DNA from: Carnegiea gigantea
Taxonomy: Eukaryota; Streptophyta; Magnoliopsida; Caryophyllales; Cactaceae
Length of the DNA: 64,000 bases
Assembly: GCA_029747015.1 (NCBI GenBank)
Contig: JAKOGI010000120.1
Location: 496,001 to 560,000 of the forward strand
Direction of reading: 5' to 3'
Part shown: one piece after another, positions 27,947 to 40,440 of the stretch
Position numbering within the stretch: position 1 is the stretch's first letter
Layout of the letters: each line of letters starts with the position of its first letter
The notes under the pieces: model-generated
Seen by the model: the letters and a program-made list of their open reading frames with translations, nothing else
Told to the model about the DNA's origin: nothing
Databases searched by the model: none
Translations under genes and position numbers: made by a program

Positions 27947-29230
27947 TACTTATGATAACACTTCCAATCAAGCGTGAAACAAATATAATGAAACAAATAT
28001 AATGAACAATGACAAAGTCGCTCGCGAAAAACAGATATAATGAATGACCCTAGAAATTAATACATAAATGCATACAGCAATGGATGACGGGCAACTACCT
28101 AAATGAATAATAAACAGATGAAAAGGAAGTGGATGATTCCTTATGAAGGCTAGAAAATGAACAAATAAATGAGGGCAGGGACAAAATTGAAAGAGTGACT
28201 AACTAAATGGAAGAAAACACTGATGACTACAAGTAACTAAAACAATGGATAATTCTATTTTAACAGGACTTCTCGGCCACTAGATCAGCCTCACCCGACT
28301 CCTCGATTCCCTGACTCTAAGGTGTAAAACTGCTTTATGAAGCACCCGGTCTGATGAATGCAAACGCCTCAACAAACAAAAGCAAACACTTATGAAAGTA
28401 AGTAACTACCACACCCTGCCTCTGGCTCACCCCGACCACCGAGCAAATGCCTCCACGAGAAACTCAGCCTAGTGCCCCACGCACACCAACCCCCAAACTG
28501 TACCCCCCTCTGCCCTACTTTGGGCAGCACCCAGAGCACCCGAGCAGAGCTGAGAACCCCAGAAAATAGCCTAGCCAACAACCCCGTCAATCTGCCAATT
28601 TAAACTACAACAATGATTAATAACTAGCAAATTAAAGCATACAACACCTGGGCCTTTATGAAGCACACGACCTAGGTGAAGCCCAGGACAGAAGCAGCAG
28701 CTAAACGAATAGCGGCAAACACACCCGAAACGCAGCGTTAAAAGGCCACCGAGAGGTTTTTTGATGGAAGTGACCGGCGAACAGGCCACCAAGCAACACT
28801 TCTTATCCCCCAGCTGTTGAAATTGAACTCAAGAATCGAAACCGCGACCCACAAGATGGGGTCGAATTGAACTCCAGACGCGCCCTGTAAGTCTCTTCTG
28901 GCGGTACACAAGTGCCGGAGCAACCACCTGCGCGGTGTCGGTCGGAACTGGCTGCCAGAGATTGGCTAGCCTACCCGCTGAACCTACGGACTGGTCACAA
29001 GTTGACCTTTCTGAAACTTGGCAGAGAACTTGGTAGAGAGAGAGAGAAAATTTTCGAAGTCCTGAACATCTCCAACTTTTGATTGGGGAATGAGAACAGG
29101 ATTGATCGGTGACCGCCCCCATGGTTTTGTGTCAAAAACGCATGTTATTCACAGAGAGAGCCAGCAAGAGAGAGAGGGAGAGATGGGAAGGCAGTTAGAA
29201 ATCGTGGAGGGAGATAATTTTATTATTGCC
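27947..29230 (-). other. GC-richer unidentified unit next to the LINE
   Basis: The minus strand starts with CT-rich DNA (29200-29140), like a 5' UTR. A small open frame with an ATG start runs from 29122 to 28829 (97 codons, begins MGAVTDQSCSHSPIKSW). GC-rich DNA continues to about 28380, then AT-rich DNA to 27947. TTTATGAAGCAC occurs at about 28334 and 28656. I recognise no protein family. It may be an extended 5' UTR of the RTE LINE or an older element. Confidence 0.35.
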
Positions 29231-31234
29231 AAGCCTCTTGTCAACTACTAAACGCTACTGATAACCATTGGTTACTTTTTTTAATTGCAAAACAAACAAA
29301 CCCCTAAATTGAAAATGAGTTTCCAGGATCCCCTTTTGTGCAATCGATTTTTGCTGGAGTTTAAGAGTTGAGTTGCATAGTTGTTTTAGTAGGACACAAA
29401 TGCGATATTTTAGGTGTTAACGGAAACTAATTTAACTTAACAACTTAAAACAATGTATTCGATAAATTTATACATTCGGTGTACATGATTGGTAAATATA
29501 AATTGACAAAAAATAAAAGGACATGGAGAAATAAACAACCATTTTCTAAACTCAAATTTTTCATTTTTTTAATTTGGGGTAAGAACCCCAATCTCTCTCT
29601 ATATATATTAAAACAAAATGAATCCCTTAAATTTTTTACAAATGTCATTCCAACAAAATTTTTAAGGTAATTAATAGTTTTTAATTTTTTTAAAAGGAGC
29701 TAGTCAATTATGAATAAAAGATTTTGTTTCCAAAAAAAATTATTAAATTACTTACAATCCTAAAGATTCACTTTCCAAATTAAAAAAAGTTTTTTGGGGG
29801 GTTCAAATGAGCTATAAAGGCAATACAATAAGAGTAGAGAGAATTAAGCCTGAAACTTAATATATTTAGGACCTCAATCTTAACCATTGACTAAAATCTC
29901 ATCTGTTAAATTTTTTTTAAAAAAAGTATACTATATAATTTTTAATCCAAAAAGTTATATCATATTACTAACACTACTTCCAATGTGCCCAAAAACAATA
30001 TACTATTATAACATTGCAAATTTTGCAAACAAAATAGCAAAGAAAATTAAAGTTTTCAAATATTATGATGTAAAAGTTTATTAATTTTGATAACATTGAT
30101 CAATGAGTTTGAAACAACTTCAATGAAACATTTGATGATGGTAATATACTTTCGTTAGAATTTTAAAATGCATGTCCACACGAGGGCCTGTTTTAGTTTT
30201 TCATGCAAATACTATATCCGTTTTTATAATGATTAAGCTGTTTGATAACTTATAAACATTTTTGTTTTCTATAATATATTTAAATGAATAGTTAAAAAGT
30301 AAAAAGATATATCACTTAAAAAAAATGCACAACACATATTATTATTGTAATATCTGGAACTTAAAACATTTTGTCAAATTTCAACGTATTAGAATTTAAT
30401 TGAGTACTAACAAATTTTTTCTCGCAAAAATATCCTTCCTTTAACTTGCGCATTCTTATTGTGATATTCTTACTATTAAATTGCTAGTAATTATTATAAT
30501 AGAAACTTATAAGATTTTTGATGCATCGCATGGGTCCTTAATACTAGTTAATAATTAATCTCCAATCAACCGTCTACTTTTCACACTAACAACACTGTAT
30601 ATTTTTTTTTCAGTTATATCATTTTATATCATCTTTCTATAAAGAAATTCATGTATTATTGATTAATAATACCATCTTAAAGCTCTATATCCAAATCAAT
30701 TATATGTTTCCTTAATTATGTATATCTTAAAGCTCTTGGATTGCTAATCTCATATTTACCAATTTTAACACATGGTAAATTTGGATACGTAATCGATATT
30801 GTTAATAGTCATTGAACTAACGGTCACTTAACTTAAATTGATCTATGCAAAATGTAAATTATACTACGATATTATTTAAATCTACATAAAATATATCCTA
30901 TTTTTCTTGCATTCACAAACAGACTAGAATTTGTAGGGACAAATTAAAAGGCATAGAACTTTTTAAAGGAATATCATTCCAAACTTGTGATTTGTCATTA
31001 CAATTGGACAAGAATGTCCTAGTCAACATCACTACAAAATTCAAAAAATTACGATAAGCGCGGGTTCTAGTGCGAAGAGCTGTTCCCCACTCTACCTCCC
31101 TCTTTTTGATACCAACCCACCCAGTTTTTATTTATTTATTTCCGCCAATAATATTATTAATACGCTATTAATCCCGATCTTACTATTACGTGCTAGAAGT
31201 TATTTAATATTGATATTGTTATTGATAGCGATTT
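29231..31234. other. AT-rich intergenic DNA
   Basis: About 2 kb of strongly AT-rich spacer with stop codons in all frames. I see no gene, RNA gene or clear repeat. Confidence 0.45.
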
Positions 31235-31667
31235 AGGGTGTTTAATAACAACAGTTATTTGTTAAAAAATAGTTTTTTGAGATGATTTTAGCTGTTTGGA
31301 CCAAGTCAAACAGTTAAAGAGTGTTTAGTAAAGAGCTGTCTGCAATAACTGTTTGCCTCCAAAAAATTCTTTTTAAAAAAGTTATTCCCATTAATCTTTT
31401 GAGAAGAATTTTTTCTGAAAATGATATAATTATCCATAAGTTTGAGAAAATTATACATATTTTATTAAAAACTAATTAATAAATAAGAGCATAAATAAAA
31501 TTTTACCAAAATATTTTTTAGAAACAACTATTTTTTACCAAACACTTTTTCTAAAAACAGTTAATTCAAACAACTAATATAAATAGTTAATTCAAACACT
31601 TTACAGCTAACAGCTAACACAAACAACTAATAGCTAACAGTTAACAGCTGTTTATCAAACAGGTCTT
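31235..31667. mobile_element. hAT-like MITE candidate
   Basis: The left end reads AGGGTGTTTAATAACAACAG; the right end on the minus strand reads GACCTGTTTGATAAACAGC. These align with few mismatches and one gap. The core is full of AACAGTTA, AACAGCTA and CAAACAACTAATA words in both orientations, as in plant hAT MITEs with subterminal repeats. No target-site duplication was found. Confidence 0.5.
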
Positions 31668-32828
31668 TGGTTGTACTCATGCTTCTATAATATTAGTGTC
31701 AAATTATAATAAACCCCAACGTATCAACCTTAAGCTTTTTCTTAATTGTATTTAGCAATTTAATTAACACCGGTTACCCTTCCGTTTCTCTCTCCTCTGC
31801 TCATGGTCATGGACATTGGACCAGCATCCCATAATCAAAGCATAATCAGCGGAAAGCAGAGGGGGCTTTGAGCTCAATTCAGGAAAGTCACCCAGGAAAA
31901 AGATTTTCCCTTTTTTTCTTTTTTAAGCCTTCTCAATTCTCATAGCAAAATTATTTCCTACCAAAGCACTTAAACACGCGTAAGGGCTACACACCACCTT
32001 AAACATCGGCCCCCAGAATCTCTCTCTATCTGCCTCATTGAAATCCTGCCCTATTTCTCTGCTTTTGGTGTGCTACAGCTGAATTGTCACCTGCCCAGGT
32101 GAGGGGTTTTGTGAATTTTCTTTGAATTTCTGGGTTTTGAATATGAATTACGGGTTTATGATCTTGGTGGGTTTTTGATTGTGAAACTGTCTAGACTGTG
32201 AAGTATGATGTGGGTTTCTTGGATGTTGTTTGATGGGTGGTTCTTCTGAATTGGAGGGCTGTGTTTCATGGGTTGTTTCTGTCTTGTTTGAGTTGGTGTT
32301 TTGAGGGAGGGAGGAATTATAGGCCTCTTTTGTTTTTTTGTTTCTGGGTGGAAGAGTCCAGAACTGGGATTTTATTGTTTTCTTAATTGGTTAAATTAGT
32401 ATGTTGAATGAGATGGAAAGTTCTGGGCTATAGTGATCTGCTTGTGATTTCCTTGCTGTTACAATTCTAGTAGCAGTGGTTTTCTCAACGAAGATTAGTA
32501 ATGGTTCAAGGGTTTTATTGAAGTTTTTTTATGGACGGAAAAACTTCCAATTGAGTTTCTGGAATAAACTTAATCTAACTGATGATGATATAGAGTTATT
32601 TTAGATATTTGATGGTGACCTTTGCAATGTGTGTTTGTCTAGTTCAAGACTCTTAATCTAAATTCTGCTGAGCAGTGAAATTTAGGTCTTGATGTAGGAC
32701 ATTAAGTTTAAACTAAGATTTTGGGATGAAATTATTAGAATTTGAAACTTGGCAATTGACTGACATTCATTGGAAGGTAAAATTTAGGAGTTTGATTATC
32801 TTGTTGACTAATGATGTTTATACAGGGC
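31668..32828 (+). promoter_or_regulatory. Promoter, 5' UTR and 5' UTR intron of the TMK gene
   Basis: CT-rich leader-like DNA lies at about 32015-32060. A good donor (CTGCCCAG|GTGAGG, exon end 32098) pairs with an acceptor at TTTATACAG (32825), giving a 5' UTR intron of 727 nt. The splice puts the first ATG of the mature coding frame at 32829 and removes the ATGs at 32811 and 32814. The intron is inferred from signal quality only. Confidence 0.55.
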
Positions 32829-35562
32829 ATGACTTTTACAGGCGGGACACTTGTCCCTGAGATGTTGATAGAATGCCCAAGGATTTCGGCCTTAGTGCTG
32901 GTGTATTTGAAGATAACTGTTCTGAGCTTGTTGCTTCTTTTGGTCTCTGCCGCTGCGCAGACTGCAGCCTCTGATGTTGAAGCTATGCAGCAACTGAAAC
33001 AAAGTCTCAAGCTTCCATCAACTCTTGATTGGTCAAACCCAGATCCTTGCAAGTGGGCAAAAGTTAGATGTGACCCAGAGCAGCGGGTCACTCGGATCCA
33101 AATAGGAGGCCAAGGAGTATCCGGCTTTTTGCCTGCCTCCATAGCTAACCTTACAAACCTTCAAGTCTTTGAAGTGATGAACAATGGACTATCAGGGCCA
33201 TTACCGAGCTTAAGCGGATTGGGCTCTCTTCAGACCCTTAATCTCCATGATAACAAATTCAGTTCAGTCCCTCCGAATTTCTTTGATGGGATGTCCTCTC
33301 TCCAAGAAGTCTATCTGGACAAAAACCCATTTAGTCCTTGGGCTATACCTGAAGGGCTCAAGGCTGCTTCAACTTTGAAGAATTTTTCTGCTAACTCAGC
33401 TAGCATTGTTGGAAAGATACCTGATTTTTTCAACTCCGATGCCTTCCCAAGTATTATCAATCTGCGTTTATCTGGAAATAGCCTGCAGGGTGGTTTTCCC
33501 AGTGGATTTGCTACTCTTGGGCTTCAATCCCTGTGGTTAAATGGGCAAACTGATTCCAAAGGTGCTCGAACCCTTAATGGGACAATTGAAGTTTTACGGA
33601 ACATGACTGACTTGGTGCAGGTATGGTTGAATATGAATGGACTCACTGGCCCTATACCAGACTTGTCTGGATTAACTGTTTTGCAGGATTTGAATTTGAG
33701 AGATAATAGGCTCACTGGTCCAGTACCACCCTCGTTGACAAAACTGCCATCGCTTAAAGTGGTTAATGTGACAAATAATGCTCTTCAGGGACCAAAGCCT
33801 GCATTTCCCAAAACAGTTGCTGCTGATATGTTGAGTGGACAGAATAGCTTCTGTTCAGAGCAGCCTGGTGCAGATTGTGACAGCCGTGTGAATACTCTGG
33901 TATCGGTTATGGAACCATTTGGGTACCCATTGAAATTTGCTTCGAATTGGAAGGGCAATGACCCTTGTGCCAATTGGCTTGGGATAATATGCTCTAATAA
34001 AAACATCACCGTGATCAACTTACAGGGGCAAGGTCTTAGCGGTTATATTTCAACTAATTTTGCAGCTCTTACATCTCTTCTGACTTTGAATCTTGCACAT
34101 AATAATATCACGGGTACTATACCTGATGAACTCACAAAGATGCCTAACCTCAAGACATTGGATGTTTCGTACAATCGTCTATATGGCAAGGTCCCTAATT
34201 TTCCCCATACTTCAGTTAATTATTATGGGAATGCTGACATTGGCAAGGATCGCCCGAGAGCCTCCCCAGCTGGAGGTGGCTCTTCTGCTGGAGCTGGACC
34301 AACTAGCGGCAAAAGTTCCAAGATTGGCATTGTAGTTGGAGCAGTTGCCGGCGGTGTCTGTGCTGCTTTTGTTGCTGGTTTATTATTATTTTGTTTTTTG
34401 AAAAGAAGCAAGCAATATGTAAAGCCACAGTGTATAAATACAGTGGTGATCCACCCTAATCATTCAGGGTCCGATGATGCGGTCAAGATCACAGTTACCG
34501 GCGCTGGTGTGAATCCTAAGTCAGTGAGTGAAGGCCATAGTGAGGGAAGTAGCGGCCCCACTGATGTCCATGTGATCGAGACTAATAACATGGTGATTTC
34601 TATTCAAGTGTTGAGGAATGTGACCAACAACTTTAGTGAAGAAAATGTTTTGGGCAAAGGAGGCTTTGGGACAGTATATAAAGGTGAGCTACGCGATGGA
34701 ACAAAGATAGCAGTGAAGAGAATGAATACTGGGGTATTAGGAGACAAGGGTTTGGCAGAATTTAAGTCTGAGATCGATGTTCTTACTAAGGTTCGGCATC
34801 GACATTTAGTTGCCCTCTTGGGATACTGTTTGGATGGAGATGAGAAGCTTCTTGTTTATGAGTACTTGCCACAAGGTGCCCTAAGTAGGCATCTTTTTAG
34901 CTGGAAGGAGGAGGGATTGCAACCCCTAGAATGGAAGCAAAGGTTAACAATTGCATTAGATGTGGCTAGGGGTGTGGAATATCTACATAGTTTAGCTCAT
35001 CAAAGCTTCATTCATAGGGATCTTAAACCTTCTAATATTCTTTTGGGAGAAGATATGCGGGCAAAAGTTGCAGATTTTGGTCTTGTACGGCTTGCACCAG
35101 ATGGTGGGAAAACTTCGATAGAAACGAGATTAGCTGGGACTTTCGGTTATTTGGCCCCTGAATATGCAGGTAAAATCATTCTCACCTCTTCTGTTTTAAT
35201 TTAATTCTTGTCCTTGTATGAAATATGGTTCAATTTTGTAGTGTGCATATGGGATGTGTATAGCCTTTTGTAGGATGCTAGCTTTGCATCCACCCTTCTG
35301 TTAATGAAATATATTTATTCTTTTCCTGATCAAAAAAATTGAAATATGGTTCAATTTTCCGATAGTTTTCTGTTTAAAGTTTGAGAAGCTAAAGCTGCAT
35401 AGGATCTTCAAGGTTTACTTTCTTATGCTTTGGAGATTATAGAGATGCAGTTCATATAAGTTATATTGTATAGTTATATTGTTGAAGTACTGAGAATCTT
35501 AGCAATAGAACTCTTTAAACATGCAGCAACATACACCCCACCCCCAATCCCCCCCCCCCCCC

Positions 35563-35598
<36 letters not shown>

Positions 35599-37261
35599 AA
35601 GGGGAAGAAAGAAAAAGGGAGGGGTTAGATTTTATCTGCTGCATTTCTGAGGCCAGAGATGTTATTGTTTTCTTCTAAACAAATAGGAAGCTGGTTGTCA
35701 TTTGTGCCAAACATTGTCCTGTACGTGCCTTTGTAAATCACTACACTATATGATTGATTATCCTTATTCTAATGGCCTTGGTGGCAATCTTTGTCCTCTG
35801 CTTCAATTGTTGTGTTAAAACTTAAATTTCACCTAACCAAATGCCTATTAGGTCTCTAGATAGAGCATGAACATGATGTTTTCTCTAATATATAGCGTAT
35901 GTCTGGTATTGGTTGTTGAATCTGCAATAAGACTGCATATCAAACCAATATGAGAATGGTCTCTAGTGCCTCCATTTTTATGTATCTTTCAACTTCATTT
36001 ATGTATATGTTTACGTCATATATAGAGTTAGGTCTGATTTTGTTGTTCGAAGTATTTCATTTCGCTCCATTGCTTTTATTGTTTTAGTTCTGTTTTCACC
36101 CAAGTATTAAGGCTTGGTTCTCTTCGTGTGGATCCCACATCTTATGGTATTTCAGTTGAAGTTCAAAAAATCATATATGGGACTTAAGAAATGAAGATTA
36201 TGTCACCTCCAACAGTTGGGTAAAGAAGAAAAATCTAGCTCAATTCAAATCTCAACCCAATAGAAATTTGGAATCTCGGTGAATCTGAATACATGTGGGA
36301 TCTGGATGATTAGCTGCTAGTAAAACAGCGCTTAAGTCTACAATCTACAGAGTCACGTCTTTTTTCTGCAGAATGAAAGTCCGAATAAAATTCCGTGTGC
36401 ACTTTAGTTGTTTAAACGCTTGTTCACTAGGGTAGCTTTCATCAAACATGCCACCCAGTTGTCTACCATAAGCAACACGTGACTTTGTGACGTTGTAAAT
36501 GCAGACCATGAAAGGGAAAAAGGATTCCATCAGAGGCATTGAACTTTTGTTAGAACACTTGCACACACTTTCAGCCCTCTAATTCTATAGGAACATGCTT
36601 CTGTGATTGATTTCGTCACATTTTCCGATTGAATCCTATTCACAATGTTGTTCTGGCAAATACAAAGTTACCGTGGTTTCTTTATGTTTTTGCTCTAATG
36701 CTTCGACTTTGGTTTTGGGTTCTGGCAGTGATGGGGCGGATAACTACCAAAGTCGATGTCTTTAGTTTTGGGGTTATTCTGATGGAGATGATCACAGGAC
36801 GAAAGGCACTGGACGAGACCCAACCTGAGGACAGCATTCACCTTGTGACATGGTTCAGGAGGATGTATATCAACAAGGACTCCTTCCAGAAAGCTATTGA
36901 CCCCACGCTTGATCTTGACTTGGAAACCCGTGCTAGCGTCGACACAGTGGCTGAGCTCGCGGGCCACTGCTGTGCAAGGGAGCCCCAGCAGAGGCCTGAG
37001 ATGGGTCATGCAGTGAATGTGCTCTCCTCCCTCACGGACAAGTGGAAGCCCTCGGAGGCTGATTCTGAGGACATTTATGGAATCGACCTTGACATGAACT
37101 TGCCACAAGCTCTTAAGAAGTGGCAGGCACTTGGAATTGGGGATAGCAACTTTGATCTTTCTTCATCATCCTTCCTTGCTAGCGGGGACAACACTCAGAC
37201 TAGCATACCCACTAGGCCCTCGGGCTTCGCTGAATCATTCACCTCAGCGGATGGAAGGTGA
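32829..37261 (+). CDS. TMK: TMK-type LRR receptor-like kinase
   Basis: A plasma-membrane receptor kinase of the TRANSMEMBRANE KINASE family, known in Arabidopsis for auxin and cell-expansion signalling. Exons 32829-35169 and 36729-37261 give 957 aa. A hydrophobic signal segment (residues ~20-42) is followed by LRRs, a non-LRR island ([13 protein letters not shown] to [16 protein letters not shown]) and further LRRs, the TMK layout. The membrane helix is about residues 499-524. The kinase has [11 protein letters not shown] from 609, Lys630 in [12 protein letters not shown] with Asp731, and DFG Asp749. The 1.56-kb intron cuts between APEYA and [15 protein letters not shown], and holds a C15-A33 tract. 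The protein ends with the [17 protein letters not shown] tail typical of TMKs. All catalytic residues are present. The ATG at 32862 would give a shorter signal peptide. I cannot assign it to TMK1, 3 or 4. Confidence 0.95.
35549..35596 (+). repeat. C15-A33 homopolymer tract in TMK intron
   Basis: Fifteen C followed directly by thirty-three A, the longest composite tract in the window. It lies within the TMK kinase-domain intron. Confidence 0.85.
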
Positions 37262-37893
37262 AGCAGTTGGGAACTTGATTATGAGTGCAGGTAACTTGGA
37301 GATGAAGATGACATTGGGCATGATTCTTAAAGATGTATGTCGCAGTTGGTTGACCTTGATTTCTGTTCATTTGTTTGGAGGGCATTGATTTTCGGTTTGG
37401 ATTATTTTGATGGCGACCTTTTTCCTTTTAAAAGAAAAGAGAGGGGGGAGGGTTTCTGTTTGTCAGGATTCTTGGACTAGATGTTTAGAGAGATCTTGGT
37501 GTGTATAGAATGAGTAATGGTGTATCATATGCATTCTTCAGATATTGATGTCCTTGAGAAGATTTTTCAGGTGTGTTTATTAGGATCTTTTCATGTATGG
37601 ATGCTAAAATTGAACTTTTATGATCAAGTTAATGGTTACTGAGACACCGGCCTATCCAATCTCGGAGCTGTAGGACAGAAGCAACACCACAGAGTCTGAT
37701 GAGAATGATGGGAATTCCAGGGCTCACTTAGTAACACTTAAAAAGAGTCATTTAGAGAAATGCAGAGTTTGGGGGGGTGGGGGGAGGGGGGAAATCATAA
37801 TATAATTGGTGTTTCTGAAGTAATAATAATCAAAAAGAGGATTGGATGCCAGATTGAGTTGAACGTACGGGATGATTTTGTTTTGTTCTTCTC
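37262..37893. other. TMK 3' UTR and spacer
   Basis: The first few hundred bases are probably the TMK 3' UTR. A G-rich stretch is at about 37770-37791. No other gene is seen before the insertion at 37910. Confidence 0.45.
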
Positions 37894-37909
37894 AAACATA
37901 GTGGTGGGT

Positions 37910-39432
37910 AAAAGGCTAACTACTCATATGCGCAGCAACCCTTCCCCTCGCAATGACCTTGGAACCCTAGTTTCATGTTCCTCGGCCAGCCGGCGCCGGT
38001 GCCCCTCTTTGCTACAGCTCGTTGGTGTCTTTTTTGTCATCGGTGCCAGTGATTTCTTACTGATTTCGCCACATTCTAATTGCATCTTCTTCTGTTCGAT
38101 GAGGCGTTTTCGCCGCTCGCCCCGCGTCGACCGGCAGCTCATTCCAGGCTACTGCGTGGCCTCCTCCCACTGCCCATCCTCCTTGGTTCTGCCTATGGTG
38201 TTTCTCTTGTAAGTCATGGCTCCAATTATTAGCCTTGTCGCAACAGTTACCTACTCCAGTACAGACTCCGGTTGGTCGACATCGGTTCATATTTAACAGG
38301 AATTATGGCGTGGGCCGTACAGAGCGTACCTTCAGAGTGTTGAGAAGACGTGTTCCGATGCCGAATAAGGACTTTAGGTAATAATTCAAAAGTATTTTTT
38401 TTCTATCTTTATTGATCATTTGCCTAGGGATTTGAGTACTACCAATTTTATGGATTTGTTTAGTAGTTTTGGAGACGTTTTAGATGTATACAGTCCAAAT
38501 AAACTTGGGAGAAGAGCTGGTACAAAGTATAGTTTCATCAGATTTGCTAACATTCAAGAGGGTATGAAAGCTATTGAACATATGAATGGCAAAAATGCCA
38601 ATAATTGTAAGTTGCATGTTATGTAGGCGAGATTCTAAAAAAGATTGCCGACTAGAGGGAGAATGGAAAGTACTTCTTCTAAAAAGAAGCCCGGTTGGAA
38701 GTGGATTCCCAAGATTAAAAAAAGTCCCTAATCAAGATTTGTTATCCTCTTATAAGCAAGCATTGTTGAGCAACCCGAATGGTAATGAGTTAGAAGCTCA
38801 AAAAGTGCTAATGAGGCTGTGGAGGAAGATGTTCATGGGGGACTCTTGGACAATAACAAGACAATTACTCAACTTTTGGATAATGCTCACAATCGCTTGA
38901 TTTATGTTGGGAAATTCACCTTCCAAGTGTCAAGTTGTGGATTCTTTATGGAAGATGATGAAGAGATTGATAACTTACGCCCTTTTGATGGTCCTCTCAA
39001 AATGGAGCTTCAACTTCATAAAAAAGCAAGAGATGTAACTTTCCAACAAGGGTAAGAAGAATGACAATTAGAATTCAAAGTCAAATCATAATTCGTCAAT
39101 CCCTACTGCAATTGCAAAAAAAATTTTGGATTTAGGAAAATGACTTGGTATTTTTGTTGTCGGTGGTGAGACCCCAACAATTAGAAAAATTACAAGAAGT
39201 TTAAGAAAAGAGTTGGAAAACACACGGTAGATTAGAAATTTACATTCTTAGGCTATATTCCGATCAATAGGTGGCTCGTTTAGTTGATGTCAGTGTTTAG
39301 AATTAGCGAACTATATGAGTTTATTTGCTTATGATTTGCAGTGTCTTGGATGTAGTAGCTGTTTTTTGAGCTCTATAGTGGCCATAGTGTCTTTATTATT
39401 GTAAGGGTCATGTCCAACTAAATAATCAAAAA
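37910..39432 (+). mobile_element. L1-type LINE derivative (BNR-like), 16-bp TSD
   Basis: AAACATAGTGGTGGGT occurs at 37894-37909 and again at 39433-39448, just after an A-run. The 1.52 kb between them is a target-primed insertion: a GC-rich leader-like part (37910-38290), an RRM-containing ORF remnant (38420-39055), a non-coding 3' part and a short A-tail. No endonuclease or reverse transcriptase is present. Plant L1 elements of the BNR type carry an RRM in ORF1, so this looks like an internally deleted copy. A retroposed transcript of an RRM gene is the alternative. Confidence 0.75.
38420..39055 (+). pseudogene. RRM-type LINE ORF1 remnant
   Basis: The frame from 38420 reads LPRDLSTTNFMDLFSSFG, VLDVYSPNKLGRR, GTKYSFIRFANIQEGMKAIE and MNGKNANNCKLHV, a full RRM fold with an RNP1-like YSFIRFA. 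After it the frame stops and continues in other frames (WKWIPKIKK, LLSSYKQALLSNPNGNELE, then NAHNRLIYVGKFTFQ and ARDVTFQQG). Several frameshifts and stops show that it is dead. It lies inside the insertion 37910-39432. Confidence 0.7.
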
Positions 39433-39448
39433 AAACATAGTGGTGGGT

Positions 39449-40440
39449 TGATAAAAGAATTGGATTATCACAGGGTTTGGTTGAAGCTTTATATTACAAT
39501 TGTATGTCACTAGCATAACTCTTCGATACTTCATCGATCAGTTAAGAAGAATGTTGAGTATAAGGGGCTTGCAAGTTTGATTATTTGATCAAGGATTATA
39601 TCATCAAGATTTAAAAATGTTTATACTTGTCCAATTTAATTATCTGATTATGAATTATATCGCCAAGATTTAAACTATAATTGTTCAAGTATAAACATTT
39701 ATTGCAGCTTACAAGTTACAAAATTTTGCAGTACCATGGTTGGATGATTGCTTGCCAGTTGTCCTTATTCAACTTAATATTTGTACATGCTTAAAATAAT
39801 CAATTTAAAGAGCTATCCACTTTATAAATTAATATATAATTAAAAATGTTTAAGTTTTAATCGAGAAACCGCACTTTTACTAGTCTTTATAAATTTGACC
39901 TGCCTCCCCCCCCCCAAAAAAAAAAAACTTTGCCTAGACAAAATTAAATCTCTTATATATTTTGATTAACTACACCAATCTTACTAATTAAACTCACATA
40001 CAAATTCACAGTAATTTTGACTTTGACTACAAATACTTGTGCGGCTGTCATTGTACACAGCTCACAATTAGCAAGGTTTAAGGATTTGGTAATATGGATC
40101 TCAATCCCTCTTTTGCAAAAGGGTACTCGAAGGGTTGAGTTTTAAAATCCCAAGAAAAAAAATTTACCAAAATTGTTTCTTGCAAATCGAAAAATACTGA
40201 CAAAAAAAAAGGATCAGGGTTTGCCCTTAACTGTAGAGGCATAGTGTTCATTCTTTTTGGGGCACAAACATCACATTGTCTCAGTCAAGCGTCAAACCAG
40301 AGCTTAGAAAATTACCGATCAGAGTGTGCATTCAACGTTCAAAACCCTTTTGCCACTGAAAAGCCCTCGATACTCAGAACCCCACAAGAAAACATTCGAA
40401 TTCCTTGGATAAAAGGTAGGGTTTTGAAGGTATTTCTTTC
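39449..40440. other. Spacer and 5' region of the SHH1-like gene
   Basis: AT-rich spacer with a C10-A12 tract at 39906-39927. The last ~200 bp before 40441 are probably promoter and 5' UTR. No separate gene is seen. Confidence 0.45.

Noticed and set aside
32811..32828. ATG codons at 32811 and 32814 as the start of the TMK protein
   Set aside because: A strong acceptor (TTTATACAG) at 32825 and a good upstream donor suggest these ATGs lie in a 5' UTR intron. The ATG at 32829 is used instead.
37760..38212. 150-codon frame at 37760-38212
   Set aside because: It crosses the target-site duplication at 37894-37909, so it joins host DNA to the inserted element by chance.
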